Shown piece by piece: positions 54,801 to 63,837 of a stretch of DNA of 64,000 nucleotides. Position 1 is the stretch's first letter. Each line of letters starts with the position of its first letter. Origin of the DNA: Thraustochytrium sp. TN22. Its lineage: Eukaryota; Sar; Bigyra; Thraustochytrida; Thraustochytriidae. The position numbers and the translations under genes are program-made. The notes below the pieces were generated by a model. It did not search any database. It was not told the DNA's origin and saw only the letters and a list, made by a program, of their open reading frames with translations. The stretch spans positions 1-64,000 of the forward strand of contig JABLUY010000029.1 of NCBI GenBank assembly GCA_013306675.1, written 5' to 3'.

Positions 54801-56861
54801 GGCAAGTCTGACAGCAGCACCGCAACGGATGAGGGCGCTGCGACGGCCTACCTGCGCAAGCTCCTGCACGAGGAAATGGCGCGCCAGAACATGAGCCCCA
54901 TGATCCAGCGCCTCAGCTCCAAGTACATGGTCACAGTCTTTTTCGTCGTTGCCTTCTCCATCGTGTACTTCGTTGTTCAGGAGAACAGCTTCGATGAGTA
55001 CTCGACTCAGGTCGACTTTCTCAACCGTGCGGGCTATCGACGCTTCACCTCCGTCTCGTTGGCCTATTGCGTGCATGGCCTGTACCTCATCAATCAGGGC
55101 TTCACGCTGCCGGCGGGCATTAGCGAGCAGAGCCTACGGACAGAACTCGCGTCAAACGCTGCGCGGCTCAAGAGCATCGAGAAGGAGAGCATGAGCATGC
55201 GCTCGAGCACGGATGAGCTCTTTACAGCTTACGCGGCGGACAACACTGGGCTGCTGGAGCTGGAGCTCGGCACGCCGGGGTACTCGCACCAGTCCCTCTT
55301 CGAGGCGACCTCATACCTTGTTGGAGTGGCTGACATGCTGGCACAGCGGCCGCTCTCAGAATTCGTTTTGGACAACCCGGATGTGTACCTCCTCATGAAC
55401 CAGATCAATGGCGGCGACTCCTACCTGCAAGACCTGAACAGGACGACCTTTCAGTACATGGCGCACGCCGAGAGCGTTATCACGCGCATGGTGCCTGTGT
55501 TCATTGTCGCTATCATCCTCACCTTCCTTCTTCAAATGGGCCTGCTTTTCGTGTTCATTGCACCCCTCGTGCTCTTAATCGAGCGCAACAAGATCGAGGT
55601 GCTATGCGTGCTCCGCTCCATTCCACCGTATTCCATAGGGACCATTACCACCAAGTGCAAGGCCCGCTTGGAGGAGGTACATGACGTTGCGCATGAGGCG
55701 CTTGCAGCGCAGTTCGGCAAGCAGGTAGCACCCAAAAGCAAATCACGCACCAAGAAGAGGCACACGGCAGGCACTGACACCGGAGAAGGCGGTCATTCCG
55801 CATTGATCCTGCATCGTATCCTCGGCCTGCTACGCTGCAGGCCGTGCGCCAGGCGCTGGCGCAGATGGCGCGGGCGCAACGATGTCATCGTCCTCCCGAT
55901 GGCACACGGAGGCGGCGGTGGTGAAGGTGCCAAGACCTCTAGCGTAAAGATGCGTAGCTCAGGCAAGGGGTCTACCTCCCGTCCAGGCCAGGCGCCCGTT
56001 CGAACGCCGTGGGATACGTTGTTCAAGCTATCCCTCCCAGGAAGCGTGTCGCTCCTCTTCTACGGCTTCAACTTCCAGGTCGGCTTTTACTCCCAGATGG
56101 ACTACCTGCTGCACCTACCGATCTCCGTCAATCTGGGAGGCCTGCGCCGGGCTACCTTGCGGCTGGTCAAACACACAGTCCTGCTCTACTTTGCAGGTAC
56201 GCACTTCCCCGACGAGCCGCACTATGCGGTGGTGGCGGACAACGTCACGAAAACGATCAATATGTTCACCGACGTCAACGAAGGCCTCTTCAACGGCCGA
56301 GGCCGCTCACCGGGCTTGCTCCATTACGCATCGCGGGAGGTGGACCAGGTCAAGCTCATCCTTGAGGATGGTTGCTACCGCTGGAGGCAGCTGGAAGGCC
56401 ATGCAACAGCGGCGGACTGTGAGGTCTTTATGAATGGGATCATGAATGGAGGGCTCTCAGCCGCCAGCTTCCAGTTCGTGGAAAAGCTCAAGGTCATGGT
56501 GGACACTTTTGAGGGTGACGTGGACCCGGCCGTGATATTCAGTGACCCAGACGTCAGCGAGACGCTCCTCCTAGAGGAGGAATACCTACAGAACCAGTTC
56601 ACGACCTCCATTATCATCTACGTGCAGGGTATTACAGAGCGCCTCACCACGGATCGCACCAAGCGAAATCTCATCCTCGCCATGATGCTCCTCCTGACCG
56701 TGGGTCTCTATATCACCGTGGCCCGTGACGTGCTCAGGGCCCTCGACCAGACGCTGCGCCGCACGCGCCGCCTTCTCCTCATGGTGCCTGAGGAACTCTT
56801 CGGACGGCTTCCCATCCTCAAAGACTTCGTCACGCGCGAATTCAAAAAGAGCAGAATCTGA
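51867..56861 (+). CDS. TmcB-like multi-pass membrane protein with PAS-like domain (paralogue 2)
   Basis: 1664 aa from the ATG at 51867; the ATG at 51873 (gccATGg) matches the start of paralogue 3. N-terminal spans at about residues 50-370 are followed by a conserved cytosolic block: YELELKLRTYLRENHPAFKD, RHVRSVYDAAIAQFALSPM and SYLRLLKLQPRSSRHLRMYG. The PAS-like domain reads GEISYANNDAAYLL, then GRNVKEFLVPPFSTHMHTIV. A single span near residue 1030 (MVTVFFVVAFSIVYFVV) precedes an outer domain (YSTQVDFLNRAGYRRF). Another span, a basic cytosolic linker and two more spans lead to the shared C-terminus TRRLLLMVPEELFGRLP. Tandem with paralogue 3, with a central stretch almost identical in DNA. Possibly a sensory membrane protein; the ligand is unknown. 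Confidence 0.82.
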   Translation: MAMEDDIASELMLHADDTSGNGGPLQAKEVSDGQEDNWGDFLDKSIRKAREIVTGTLLLLSEEAGMTSFSTKVGITVMTVQSFSIVLEPLTVGDIAAEDQIRKFLSTVVYYANLYNIAVETISYRYAMYGALAWVFCLVSVASFVGYRKSTGANSSSTWSVKILRRASSFTSGVAWIPLQQLFIHLIVAPASQEAVATSGVRAVGIIFWVFLSVFVFVTVSTTYDPILTSESAMACAHTRIALLERVVMLFCAAITTIWEVYDLWNEEMLDLMRMISFLASSVMLAFLYLHYQPYYKHTINTWHAVSCMGLVWLNFGMLVRKLKSLILDQPLTVADFDAAVIITCGMPLIVPLTSFMAHYRLERLRHLDTFLIRNPYELELKLRTYLRENHPAFKDITEGGKGTSEALLGTDFDLSDGATTLDENGLSQLWSGFGNGTKHAQSNLHQKLTTQDREERRTLRHVRSVYDAAIAQFALSPMICMFQIHFYLCFFPAERGTILSREPLLKARNRKPYFDIIFRLSKLSVRLRDSVSTGRDVVAFVASEKCEREARFYDRMSCLQLLEFWKEFQNKSPDVHRIQRLSKQVFEYFTKAQNSYLRLLKLQPRSSRHLRMYGSFLSEILNDKAGAAKITYRADALDEERHKGPDRPGKQIDLLSERLDPVLIFEISDSPSAVTAARSTFGEISYANNDAAYLLNAATHKLVGRNVKEFLVPPFSTHMHTIVTSFFKEGFSPFFGRAVRTFIMSSQQHLLEVSMRLAPYTTNGVDFTVFLSLSPLESLTDSTAKEDRWVGYFLASSSHDPGRVIGSNQAFSQLLQRFTHAREIESLRTASLMAGDLIEEYTQQREELIDAGDSWTEVELMELKEVWDNRIASITCQVRTYEYEGMVLDKVAVAVTLERASQRSHKLPHSPLSPADSVGSPAYDIHRGSSALSESSPGAHTFGRSRLASRHMSSYVAMAHPEKRTSKGQLISGHYSSGKSDSSTATDEGAATAYLRKLLHEEMARQNMSPMIQRLSSKYMVTVFFVVAFSIVYFVVQENSFDEYSTQVDFLNRAGYRRFTSVSLAYCVHGLYLINQGFTLPAGISEQSLRTELASNAARLKSIEKESMSMRSSTDELFTAYAADNTGLLELELGTPGYSHQSLFEATSYLVGVADMLAQRPLSEFVLDNPDVYLLMNQINGGDSYLQDLNRTTFQYMAHAESVITRMVPVFIVAIILTFLLQMGLLFVFIAPLVLLIERNKIEVLCVLRSIPPYSIGTITTKCKARLEEVHDVAHEALAAQFGKQVAPKSKSRTKKRHTAGTDTGEGGHSALILHRILGLLRCRPCARRWRRWRGRNDVIVLPMAHGGGGGEGAKTSSVKMRSSGKGSTSRPGQAPVRTPWDTLFKLSLPGSVSLLFYGFNFQVGFYSQMDYLLHLPISVNLGGLRRATLRLVKHTVLLYFAGTHFPDEPHYAVVADNVTKTINMFTDVNEGLFNGRGRSPGLLHYASREVDQVKLILEDGCYRWRQLEGHATAADCEVFMNGIMNGGLSAASFQFVEKLKVMVDTFEGDVDPAVIFSDPDVSETLLLEEEYLQNQFTTSIIIYVQGITERLTTDRTKRNLILAMMLLLTVGLYITVARDVLRALDQTLRRTRRLLLMVPEELFGRLPILKDFVTREFKKSRI

Positions 56862-57706
56862 AACGGAAAATGAGCGTTCCTGCTGTCAAAGGATTTGGAA
56901 GTGATCATGATGCCCGTTTTGTCTCGCTGCAGCGATGGAACTCTGGGGCCCACAACTTCGCCTCAGAGCCTCACTGGAAGCCGCCCCTTGCCTGGTGACC
57001 GGGGACTCGGATGGGGGGAATGCGGACGGTGTGCCAATTGGCTGACTTGTAACGGTCTGCTTCATGAGTGGCGGCACATGTGTACAGCGAGGCCTCTCGA
57101 GGGTGTCACAGCAGCCCATCGGCAAACAAAAGAACGACTGGTGCGAGTGCGTGAGAGTACTACGCGAGTACTGGTACCCCCGGCGTTGCTGGTGTAGGTC
57201 AGCTTGCCCTCCATAGGATTTCGAAACGCACACGTGGTCATGACTCTTCCAGCTGCAGCGACGAATGTCCGCAAGCTCGGGCTCCAAGCCCAGGGCGCTG
57301 ACAGCGATAGAGGCAGGAAGAAGGGACGCCCGTGCGCGGAGGTATGCAACGACAACGTGCGGAGGACATGAGGTAAAGCACAAGCCTACGCCCCTCTCCC
57401 GCGCTGGGTCGTGCAGGGCTTCGCGAGCGCCGCTGGTGGTGGCTGGCGGCTGCGCTTCCGCGGCTGGCGGCTGTGCTGCCGCTGCTGCGCTGCCGCTGCT
57501 GCGCTGCTGGCGGCTGCGCTGCCGCTGCTGCGCTGCCGCTGCCGGCGGCTGCGCTGCCGCTGCTGGCGGCATAGTTGCTGACACCGTTGCTGACGGCTTC
57601 GCAGCCGTCGTGACGACGGCAGGGCCCACGAAGCTGATTGACAAGGTGGCGGTGACTTGCAGGCAATCGCAGGCAATCGAGACACCGCCGCGTCTGCTCT
57701 GCACAC
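56862..57706. other. Spacer between tandem TmcB-like paralogues, with a GCTGCC-rich repeat
   Basis: 845 bp separating the tandem copies and presumably holding the promoter of the second. Bases about 57438-57572 are a degenerate GCGGCTGCGCTGCCGCTG repeat. No gene seen. The leader shows no obvious similarity to the leader of the upstream copy except in the last few bases before the ATG. Confidence 0.6.
57438..57572. repeat. GC-rich CTG/GCC minisatellite
   Basis: Irregular units built from CTGGCGGCTGCG and CTGCCGCTGCTG are repeated for about 135 bp, about 135 bp upstream of the start codon of TmcB-like paralogue 3. Confidence 0.8.
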
Positions 57707-60700
57707 ATGGAGGATGACATGGCGTCCGAGCTCATGATGCACGCCGACGAGGAAGTGGACGACGGTGGGCCACTGCACATGAAAGGAGCAGGAAGCAGTA
57801 GTCAAGAGGACAGTTGGAGCGACTTTCTGGATAGATCGCTGAGCAAGGCGCGCGAGGTCATCACCGGCGCACTCTTGCTTCTGTCGGAAGGACGCAGCAC
57901 CTCGACGTTCACGACAAAGATCAGTATAGCCATCATGGCTCTGCAGTCTTTCTCCTTCGCGCTGGAGCCGCTCACCAAAGGCGACATTGCGGCAGAGGAT
58001 CAGATCCGCAAGTTCTTATCCGCGGTCGTGCATTACGCAAACCTTTACAACATCGCCGTGGAGGCCATTTCGTACCGCTACGCCATGTACGTGGCGCTAA
58101 GCTGGGCCTTTTGGCTTCTGTGCGTGACATCCTTCGTGGGATACCGCAGCATGACGGGCGCCAATTCGTCCAGCACGTGGTCTGTGAAGCTGCTTCGGCG
58201 GAGTACGACCATCACATCTGGCGTGGCGTGGCTTTTGCTGCAGCAAATCTTTGTGCGCTTTATGGTTCTGCCAGCATCGCATGAGGATGCTGTCGTACTG
58301 GGTGTTCGCGTTGTAGGTTCCATTCTCTGGATCCTTCTTTCGGCCTTCGTGCTCGTGACCGTGAGTACCACGTATGACCCGATCCTCACGTCAGAGTCGG
58401 CGCTGGCATGTGCGCACACGCGCATCGCGCTGCTTGAGCGCGTCGTGATGCTCTTCTGCGCCGCAATCACAACCACGTGGGACGTGTACGATCTCTGGGA
58501 CGAAGAGATGTTGGACCTGATCCGCATGATTGCCTTTTTGGCCAGCAGCACCGTGCTCGCCTTTTTATACCTGCACTATCAGCCGTACTACAAGCACGCA
58601 ATCAACACCTGGCATGCGGTGAGCTGCATGGGCTTGGTGTGGCTCAACTTTGGCATGCTGGTGCGCAAGCTCAAGTCGCTCATTCTGGACCAGCCACTCA
58701 CTGTGGCGGACTTTGATGCAGCAGTCATCATTGCCTGCGGCATGCCGCTCATTGTACCCCTGACGAGTTTCATGGCGCACTACCGATTGGAGCGTCTGCG
58801 GCACCTCGACACTTTCCTGATCCGAAACCCATACGAGCTCGAGCTGAAGCTCCGCACCTATCTGCGCGAGAATCACCCCGCCTTCAAGGATGCAGCAAAT
58901 CAGCGCCAGAATATCAGCGAGTCCCTGCTGAGCGGAGACATAGCGGACAGTGCCACGGTCCTGGGCGACACCAGCCTTGCACAGATTTGGTCCGGCATGG
59001 TTAATGACGCGAGGTTTGCGCAGAGCAATTTCCACCACAAGCTCTCGGCTCAGGATCGCGAGGAAAAACGCACCCTGCGCCACGTAAGAAGCGTCTACGA
59101 TGCCGCCATCGCACAGTTCGCCCTCTCGCCCATGATCTGCATGTTCCAGATCCACTTCTACCTTTGCTTCTTCCCCGCTGAACGCGGCACCATTCTCTCG
59201 CGCGAGCCGCTGCTCAAGGCTCGAAACCGCAAGCCGTATCTGGACATCGGCTTCCAGCTTTCAAAGCTCTCCGTGCGCCTGCGGGACAGCGTGTCCACCG
59301 GGCGCGATGTCGTTGCCTTCGTGGCGAGCGAGAAGTGTGAGCGCGAGGCGCGCTTCTACGACCGCATGTCCTGCCTGCAGCTCCTCGAGTTCTGGAAGGA
59401 GTTCCAGAACAAGTCGCCAGACGTCAACCGCATCCAGCGCCTCAGCAAGCAGGTCTTCGAGTACTTTACCAAGGCGCAGAACTCGTACCTGCGCCTCCTC
59501 AAGCTGCAGCCGCGCTCCTCGCGCCACCTCCGCATATATGGTTCCTTCCTGAGCGAGATCCTCAACGACAAAGCCGGCGCGGCCAAGATCACTTACCGTG
59601 CAGATGCGCTCGACGAGGAGCGCCACAAGGGCGCGACCCGCCCAGGAAAGCAGATCGACTTGCTCAGCGAGCGCCTGGACCCGGTCCTCATCTTCGAGAT
59701 CAGCGACCCGCACGGCACAACAGCAGCGCGGTCAACCTTTGGCGAGATCTCGTATGCCAACAACGACGCGGCATATCTGCTGAACGCAGCGACGCACAAG
59801 CTGGTCGGGCGCAACGTGAAGGAGTTCCTGGTGCCGCCTTTCTCGACGCACATGCATACCATCGTGGCGTCCTTCTTCAAGGAAGGCTTCTCGCCCTTCT
59901 TCGGACGCGACGTGCGCACCTTCATCATGTCTTCGCAACAGCACATGCTCGAGGTGTCGATGCGACTCGCACCGTACACGACCAACGGTGTGGACTTCAC
60001 CGTATTCCTGAGCCTCTCGCCGCTAGAGAGTCTCACGGATTCCACGGCCAAGGAAGATCGCTGGGTGGGCTACTTCCTGGCGTCTTCGTCGCACGATCCT
60101 GGCCGCGTGATCGGAAGCAATCAGGCGTTCTCGCAGCTGCTGCAGCGCTTCACGCACGCGCGCGAGATCGAGAGCCTCCGCACGGCGTCACTCATGGCAG
60201 GCGACCTCATCGAGGAGTACACGCAGCAGCGCGAGGAACTGATTGACGCGGGTGACAGCTGGACCGAGGTGGAACTGATGGAGCTCAAGGAGGTGTGGGA
60301 CAATCGTATTGCATCCATCACGTGCCAGGTGCGCACGTACGAGTATGAGGGCATGGTGCTCGACAAGGTGTCAGTGGCCGTCACGCTCGAGCGCAAATCT
60401 CAGCGAGCTTCCAAGGCGCCCGAGTCGCCGTTGAGCCCACGAGGGTCCGTTGCTTCCGTTTTCGGGCTACCAGGAAGTCCCGTCAACCAGGCCCACACCT
60501 TTGCAAAGTCTCGCGTAGGCCTAGCCTCGCGACACATGTCAAGCTACGTGGCCATGGCGCACCCAGACCGCCGCATCTCCACCAAGTACAGCAGTGAGAA
60601 ATCGGACGACAGCAGTACCACGACGGATGAGGGCGCTGCGACGGCCTACCTGCGCAAGCTCCTGCACGAGGAGATGGCGCGCCAGAACATGAGCCCCATG

Positions 60701-62656
60701 ATCCAGCGCCTCAGCTCCAAGTACATCACCACAGTATTCTTCGTCGTCGCCTTTTCCGTCGTGTACTACGTTGTGCAGGAGAATAGCTTCGACGAGTACT
60801 CGACTCAGGTCGACTTTCTCAACCGTGCGGGCTACCGACGCTTCACCTCCATCTCTTTGGCCTACTGCGTGCACGGCTTGTACCTCATCAATCAGGGCTT
60901 CACGCTGCCGGCGGGCATTAACGAGGTGTGGCTGCGGGCAGAGCTCACTTCGAACGCCGCACGGCTCAAGAGTATCGAGAAGGAGAGCATGAGCATGCGC
61001 TCGAGCACGGATGAGCTTTTTACTGCTTATGCGGCGGACGACACTGAGCTGCTGGAGCTGGAGCTCGGCACGCCGGGGTACTCGCACCAATCCCTCTTCG
61101 AGGCGACCTCATACCTTGCGGGCGTGGCCAACATGCTGGCACAGCGGCCGCTCTCTGACTTCGTCCTGGATAACCCGGATGTGTACCTGCTCCTGAACCA
61201 GATCAACGGCGGCGACTCCTACCTGCAGGACCTGAACAGGACGACTTTTCAGTACATGTCACACGCCGAGAACGTCATCACGCGCATGGTGCCCGTGTTT
61301 ATTGTGGCCGTCGTGCTCACCTTTGCTCTACAACTCGGTCTTCTCATGTTCTTCATTGCGCCGCTCGTGCTCCTGATTGAGCGCAACAAGATCGAGGTGC
61401 TACACGTGCTGCGCTCCATTCCGCCGTACTCAGTTAGCGCAATCACTACCAAGTGCACAACGCGTTTGGAGGAGGTACACGACGTCGCGCACGAGGCGCT
61501 GGCAGCGCAGTTCGGCAAACAGGTCGCACCGCAGAGCAAGTCGCGCACCAAGAAGAGGCGGGTGGCAAGGTCTGTGGGTGGATCGCATGGTCGATCGAGA
61601 ACAATCCTCCAGCGCATCCTGGGCTCGCTGTGTTGCAAGCCGTGCCTGCGACGCCTTCGAAGTCGGCGAGGCGACCTTGAAGAAGTCGTCGTGCTCCCTG
61701 TTGCCAAGAGTACAGGGGAGACAGCCAAAACCTCGAGCGTGAAGGTACGCAGCTCTGGAAAGGGGTCTTTCGCCCGCACGGTCGACGTTCCTGTCCGCAT
61801 GCCGTGGGAGACGCTTTTCAAGCTCTCGCTCCCGGGCAGCGTATCGCTCCTCTTTTACGGTCTCAATTTTCAGGTCGGCTTCTACTCCCAGATGGACTAC
61901 CTCCTGCACTTGCCCATTTCCATTAATCTGGGCGGACTTCGTCGGGCCACCCTGCGGCTCGTCAAGCACACCGTTCTGCTCTACTTTGCAGGCACGCAGT
62001 TTGTTGACGAGCCGCATTTCAAGGCAGACTCGGCCAACGTCACTGCGGTGATCAGGATGTTCAGTGACGTCAACGAAGGGCTCTTCAGCGGGCGAGGCCG
62101 CTCGCCTGGCCTGCTGCACTACGCAGCGCGGGAGACGGACCAGGCGACGCTCATCCTCGAGGATGGCTGCCATCTCTGGAGGCAGGTGGAGGGTCATGCG
62201 ACTGCTGAAGACTGTGAGACTTTCATGAACGGTATCATGAAGGGTGGTCTCTCTGCGGCTAGCTTTCAGTTCGTGGAGAGGCTCAAGGTGATGGTGGACG
62301 ACTTTGAGCTTGATTCGGACCCAGTTGCAATCTTTGGCAATGCCGACGTGAGCGAGACGCTTCTTCTGGAGGAGGAGTACTTGCAGAACCAGTTCACAAC
62401 CTCTATCATCATCTATGTGCAGGGTATCACAGAGCGCCTGTCGGCGGACCGCACCAAGCGAAATATTTGCCTGGCACTGCTCTTCATCGGGACGGCCGGA
62501 CTTTACGTGACCGTGGCCCACCACGTGCTGCGGGCTCTCGACCAAACGCTGCGCCGCACACGTCGACTCCTGCTCATGGTCCCTGAAGAGCTCTTCAGCC
62601 AGCTACCCATACTCAAGGCCTTTGTCACGCGCGAGTTCAAGCGAAGCAGAATCTAA
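57707..62656 (+). CDS. TmcB-like multi-pass membrane protein with PAS-like domain (paralogue 3)
   Basis: 1649 aa from the ATG at 57707 (MEDDMASELMMHADEE, parallel to MEDDIASELMLHADDT in paralogue 2). Same plan as its tandem neighbour: N-terminal spans, a cytosolic helical block, a PAS-like domain (GEISYANNDAAYLL), one span (ITTVFFVVAFSVVYYVV), an outer region, a basic linker with KKRRVAR and RRLRSRRG, further spans and TRRLLLMVPEELFSQLP. Bases about 59090-60385 are almost identical to 53260-54560 of paralogue 2, whereas the variable linkers (about residues 395-430 and 900-960) and both ends have diverged freely. Retained full-length frames in both copies argue that both are functional. Confidence 0.83.
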   Translation: MEDDMASELMMHADEEVDDGGPLHMKGAGSSSQEDSWSDFLDRSLSKAREVITGALLLLSEGRSTSTFTTKISIAIMALQSFSFALEPLTKGDIAAEDQIRKFLSAVVHYANLYNIAVEAISYRYAMYVALSWAFWLLCVTSFVGYRSMTGANSSSTWSVKLLRRSTTITSGVAWLLLQQIFVRFMVLPASHEDAVVLGVRVVGSILWILLSAFVLVTVSTTYDPILTSESALACAHTRIALLERVVMLFCAAITTTWDVYDLWDEEMLDLIRMIAFLASSTVLAFLYLHYQPYYKHAINTWHAVSCMGLVWLNFGMLVRKLKSLILDQPLTVADFDAAVIIACGMPLIVPLTSFMAHYRLERLRHLDTFLIRNPYELELKLRTYLRENHPAFKDAANQRQNISESLLSGDIADSATVLGDTSLAQIWSGMVNDARFAQSNFHHKLSAQDREEKRTLRHVRSVYDAAIAQFALSPMICMFQIHFYLCFFPAERGTILSREPLLKARNRKPYLDIGFQLSKLSVRLRDSVSTGRDVVAFVASEKCEREARFYDRMSCLQLLEFWKEFQNKSPDVNRIQRLSKQVFEYFTKAQNSYLRLLKLQPRSSRHLRIYGSFLSEILNDKAGAAKITYRADALDEERHKGATRPGKQIDLLSERLDPVLIFEISDPHGTTAARSTFGEISYANNDAAYLLNAATHKLVGRNVKEFLVPPFSTHMHTIVASFFKEGFSPFFGRDVRTFIMSSQQHMLEVSMRLAPYTTNGVDFTVFLSLSPLESLTDSTAKEDRWVGYFLASSSHDPGRVIGSNQAFSQLLQRFTHAREIESLRTASLMAGDLIEEYTQQREELIDAGDSWTEVELMELKEVWDNRIASITCQVRTYEYEGMVLDKVSVAVTLERKSQRASKAPESPLSPRGSVASVFGLPGSPVNQAHTFAKSRVGLASRHMSSYVAMAHPDRRISTKYSSEKSDDSSTTTDEGAATAYLRKLLHEEMARQNMSPMIQRLSSKYITTVFFVVAFSVVYYVVQENSFDEYSTQVDFLNRAGYRRFTSISLAYCVHGLYLINQGFTLPAGINEVWLRAELTSNAARLKSIEKESMSMRSSTDELFTAYAADDTELLELELGTPGYSHQSLFEATSYLAGVANMLAQRPLSDFVLDNPDVYLLLNQINGGDSYLQDLNRTTFQYMSHAENVITRMVPVFIVAVVLTFALQLGLLMFFIAPLVLLIERNKIEVLHVLRSIPPYSVSAITTKCTTRLEEVHDVAHEALAAQFGKQVAPQSKSRTKKRRVARSVGGSHGRSRTILQRILGSLCCKPCLRRLRSRRGDLEEVVVLPVAKSTGETAKTSSVKVRSSGKGSFARTVDVPVRMPWETLFKLSLPGSVSLLFYGLNFQVGFYSQMDYLLHLPISINLGGLRRATLRLVKHTVLLYFAGTQFVDEPHFKADSANVTAVIRMFSDVNEGLFSGRGRSPGLLHYAARETDQATLILEDGCHLWRQVEGHATAEDCETFMNGIMKGGLSAASFQFVERLKVMVDDFELDSDPVAIFGNADVSETLLLEEEYLQNQFTTSIIIYVQGITERLSADRTKRNICLALLFIGTAGLYVTVAHHVLRALDQTLRRTRRLLLMVPEELFSQLPILKAFVTREFKRSRI

Positions 62657-62835
62657 TGAGCGCATTCACACGAGTTTGGGTTGTATTGTATATCATGAGA
62701 AGAACTCAGGAGAAGACCGAGGGGTGGAGGACTTAGGGAGGAAGGGGGACTTCGGGCTCGTCTCCGTGCGCTTGCTTCTCGAACAGGAAGGAATTTGAGG
62801 CTGCAGTGAAAGCGCAAGCAGCGCGCCATTCTTTT

Positions 62836-63837
62836 TTAGGACTGCGAGTCGCTGGCTGAAGCAGCCGGCTCCGCGCCCTCGCGGCCTTGGATGACTTCCA
62901 TCATGCGTGCCACCTCGTCCTGGATTCGGGCCAGCTCCGAGACGGCCGCGCTAGGGTCCGAGCTACTGAGCATGGAGGCCAGGTTGGAGGGATCCAGGCC
63001 CAGATTGAGTGCAAAGGCGGTCGGATCCTGCTCCGGCGGCTGTTTCCTGGCGGTCGCACCATCCGGCGTGCTGTTGGCGGCCTGGCTGGCGGCTGCGGCG
63101 ACAAGGGGAGACCCGTTGACTGACATGATGCTCTCTCCGCGGCGCATGGGACGGGCGGCCTTGCTCCCAGCGACCACGGTGGCCGGTGTCTGAAGGACCG
63201 ACGGGTCAAACCGAGGCGTGGCGAGGTCGTCTGTAAGCCCGCTGCCGCCACTACCGCTGCCGGCGGTCGGGCGTAGCGGCGTGGCCAGCGGCGGGCCGGG
63301 CCTTTGGTGCTTAAGCGCGCTGTTGTGTGCCCCAAGCGCCGCGCGGTTGCGCAGGCCGAGCGCCGTGGCCGGCGCTGCGCCGCCAAAGCGGGGATTTTGC
63401 GTCTTGGATGCCTTGCGCATGGACATGCTTCGCTGCACCGCCTTGGCGGACTGCAGGACCACCTTGCTCGGTGTCAACGTGCCACTCGACGAAACGAGCC
63501 CGGTCGACTCGAGCACGCGCTTGCGGTCCTGCTCCAGCACTGAGCTGATCTGGCCGCGGTGCTTCTCGCAGAACTCGCGCACGCTCATGGCGCGGATGCT
63601 CTTGGGCAGCTTGATGATCTCGCTGCTGTACGCGTTGCGGACCGCGTCCACGCGCCGCTGCGCCTCGAACTCAATCAGCCGGCACCGGCTCTGCAGTTCC
63701 ACCTCCAGGTCCTCCAGGAACCCGGTCGTGTCCATCTCATCCATCACCACCTTCTTCTTCAGCGGCGCCGTGCCGGCCTTCTTGCGCAGCTCCGCGCGCT
63801 TCTTCTTCATGGCCGCCGTCGTGTCGGGCCGCGCCAT
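62836..63837 (-). CDS. Borealin (CDCA8)-like chromosomal passenger complex subunit
   Basis: 333 aa from the ATG at 63837 (the ATG at 63810 is possible). The N-terminal helix, TTGFLEDLEVELQSRCRLIE then SSEIIKLPKSIRAM (about residues 37-84), matches the Borealin segment that bundles with INCENP and Survivin (FLKDFDREVEIRIKQIE, LRLPKALREM in human). Further on, TPRFDPSVLQTP (207-218) and NGSPL (241-245) match human TPRFDSRVFKTP and NGSPL. RRGES nearby fits an Aurora-kinase site. The C-terminus is helical (SELARIQDEVARMMEVI). Borealin targets Aurora B to centromeres and the midzone. Homology rests on these blocks read by eye; their order and spacing agree with the family. Confidence 0.83.
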   Translation of the reverse strand: MARPDTTAAMKKKRAELRKKAGTAPLKKKVVMDEMDTTGFLEDLEVELQSRCRLIEFEAQRRVDAVRNAYSSEIIKLPKSIRAMSVREFCEKHRGQISSVLEQDRKRVLESTGLVSSSGTLTPSKVVLQSAKAVQRSMSMRKASKTQNPRFGGAAPATALGLRNRAALGAHNSALKHQRPGPPLATPLRPTAGSGSGGSGLTDDLATPRFDPSVLQTPATVVAGSKAARPMRRGESIMSVNGSPLVAAAASQAANSTPDGATARKQPPEQDPTAFALNLGLDPSNLASMLSSSDPSAAVSELARIQDEVARMMEVIQGREGAEPAASASDSQS

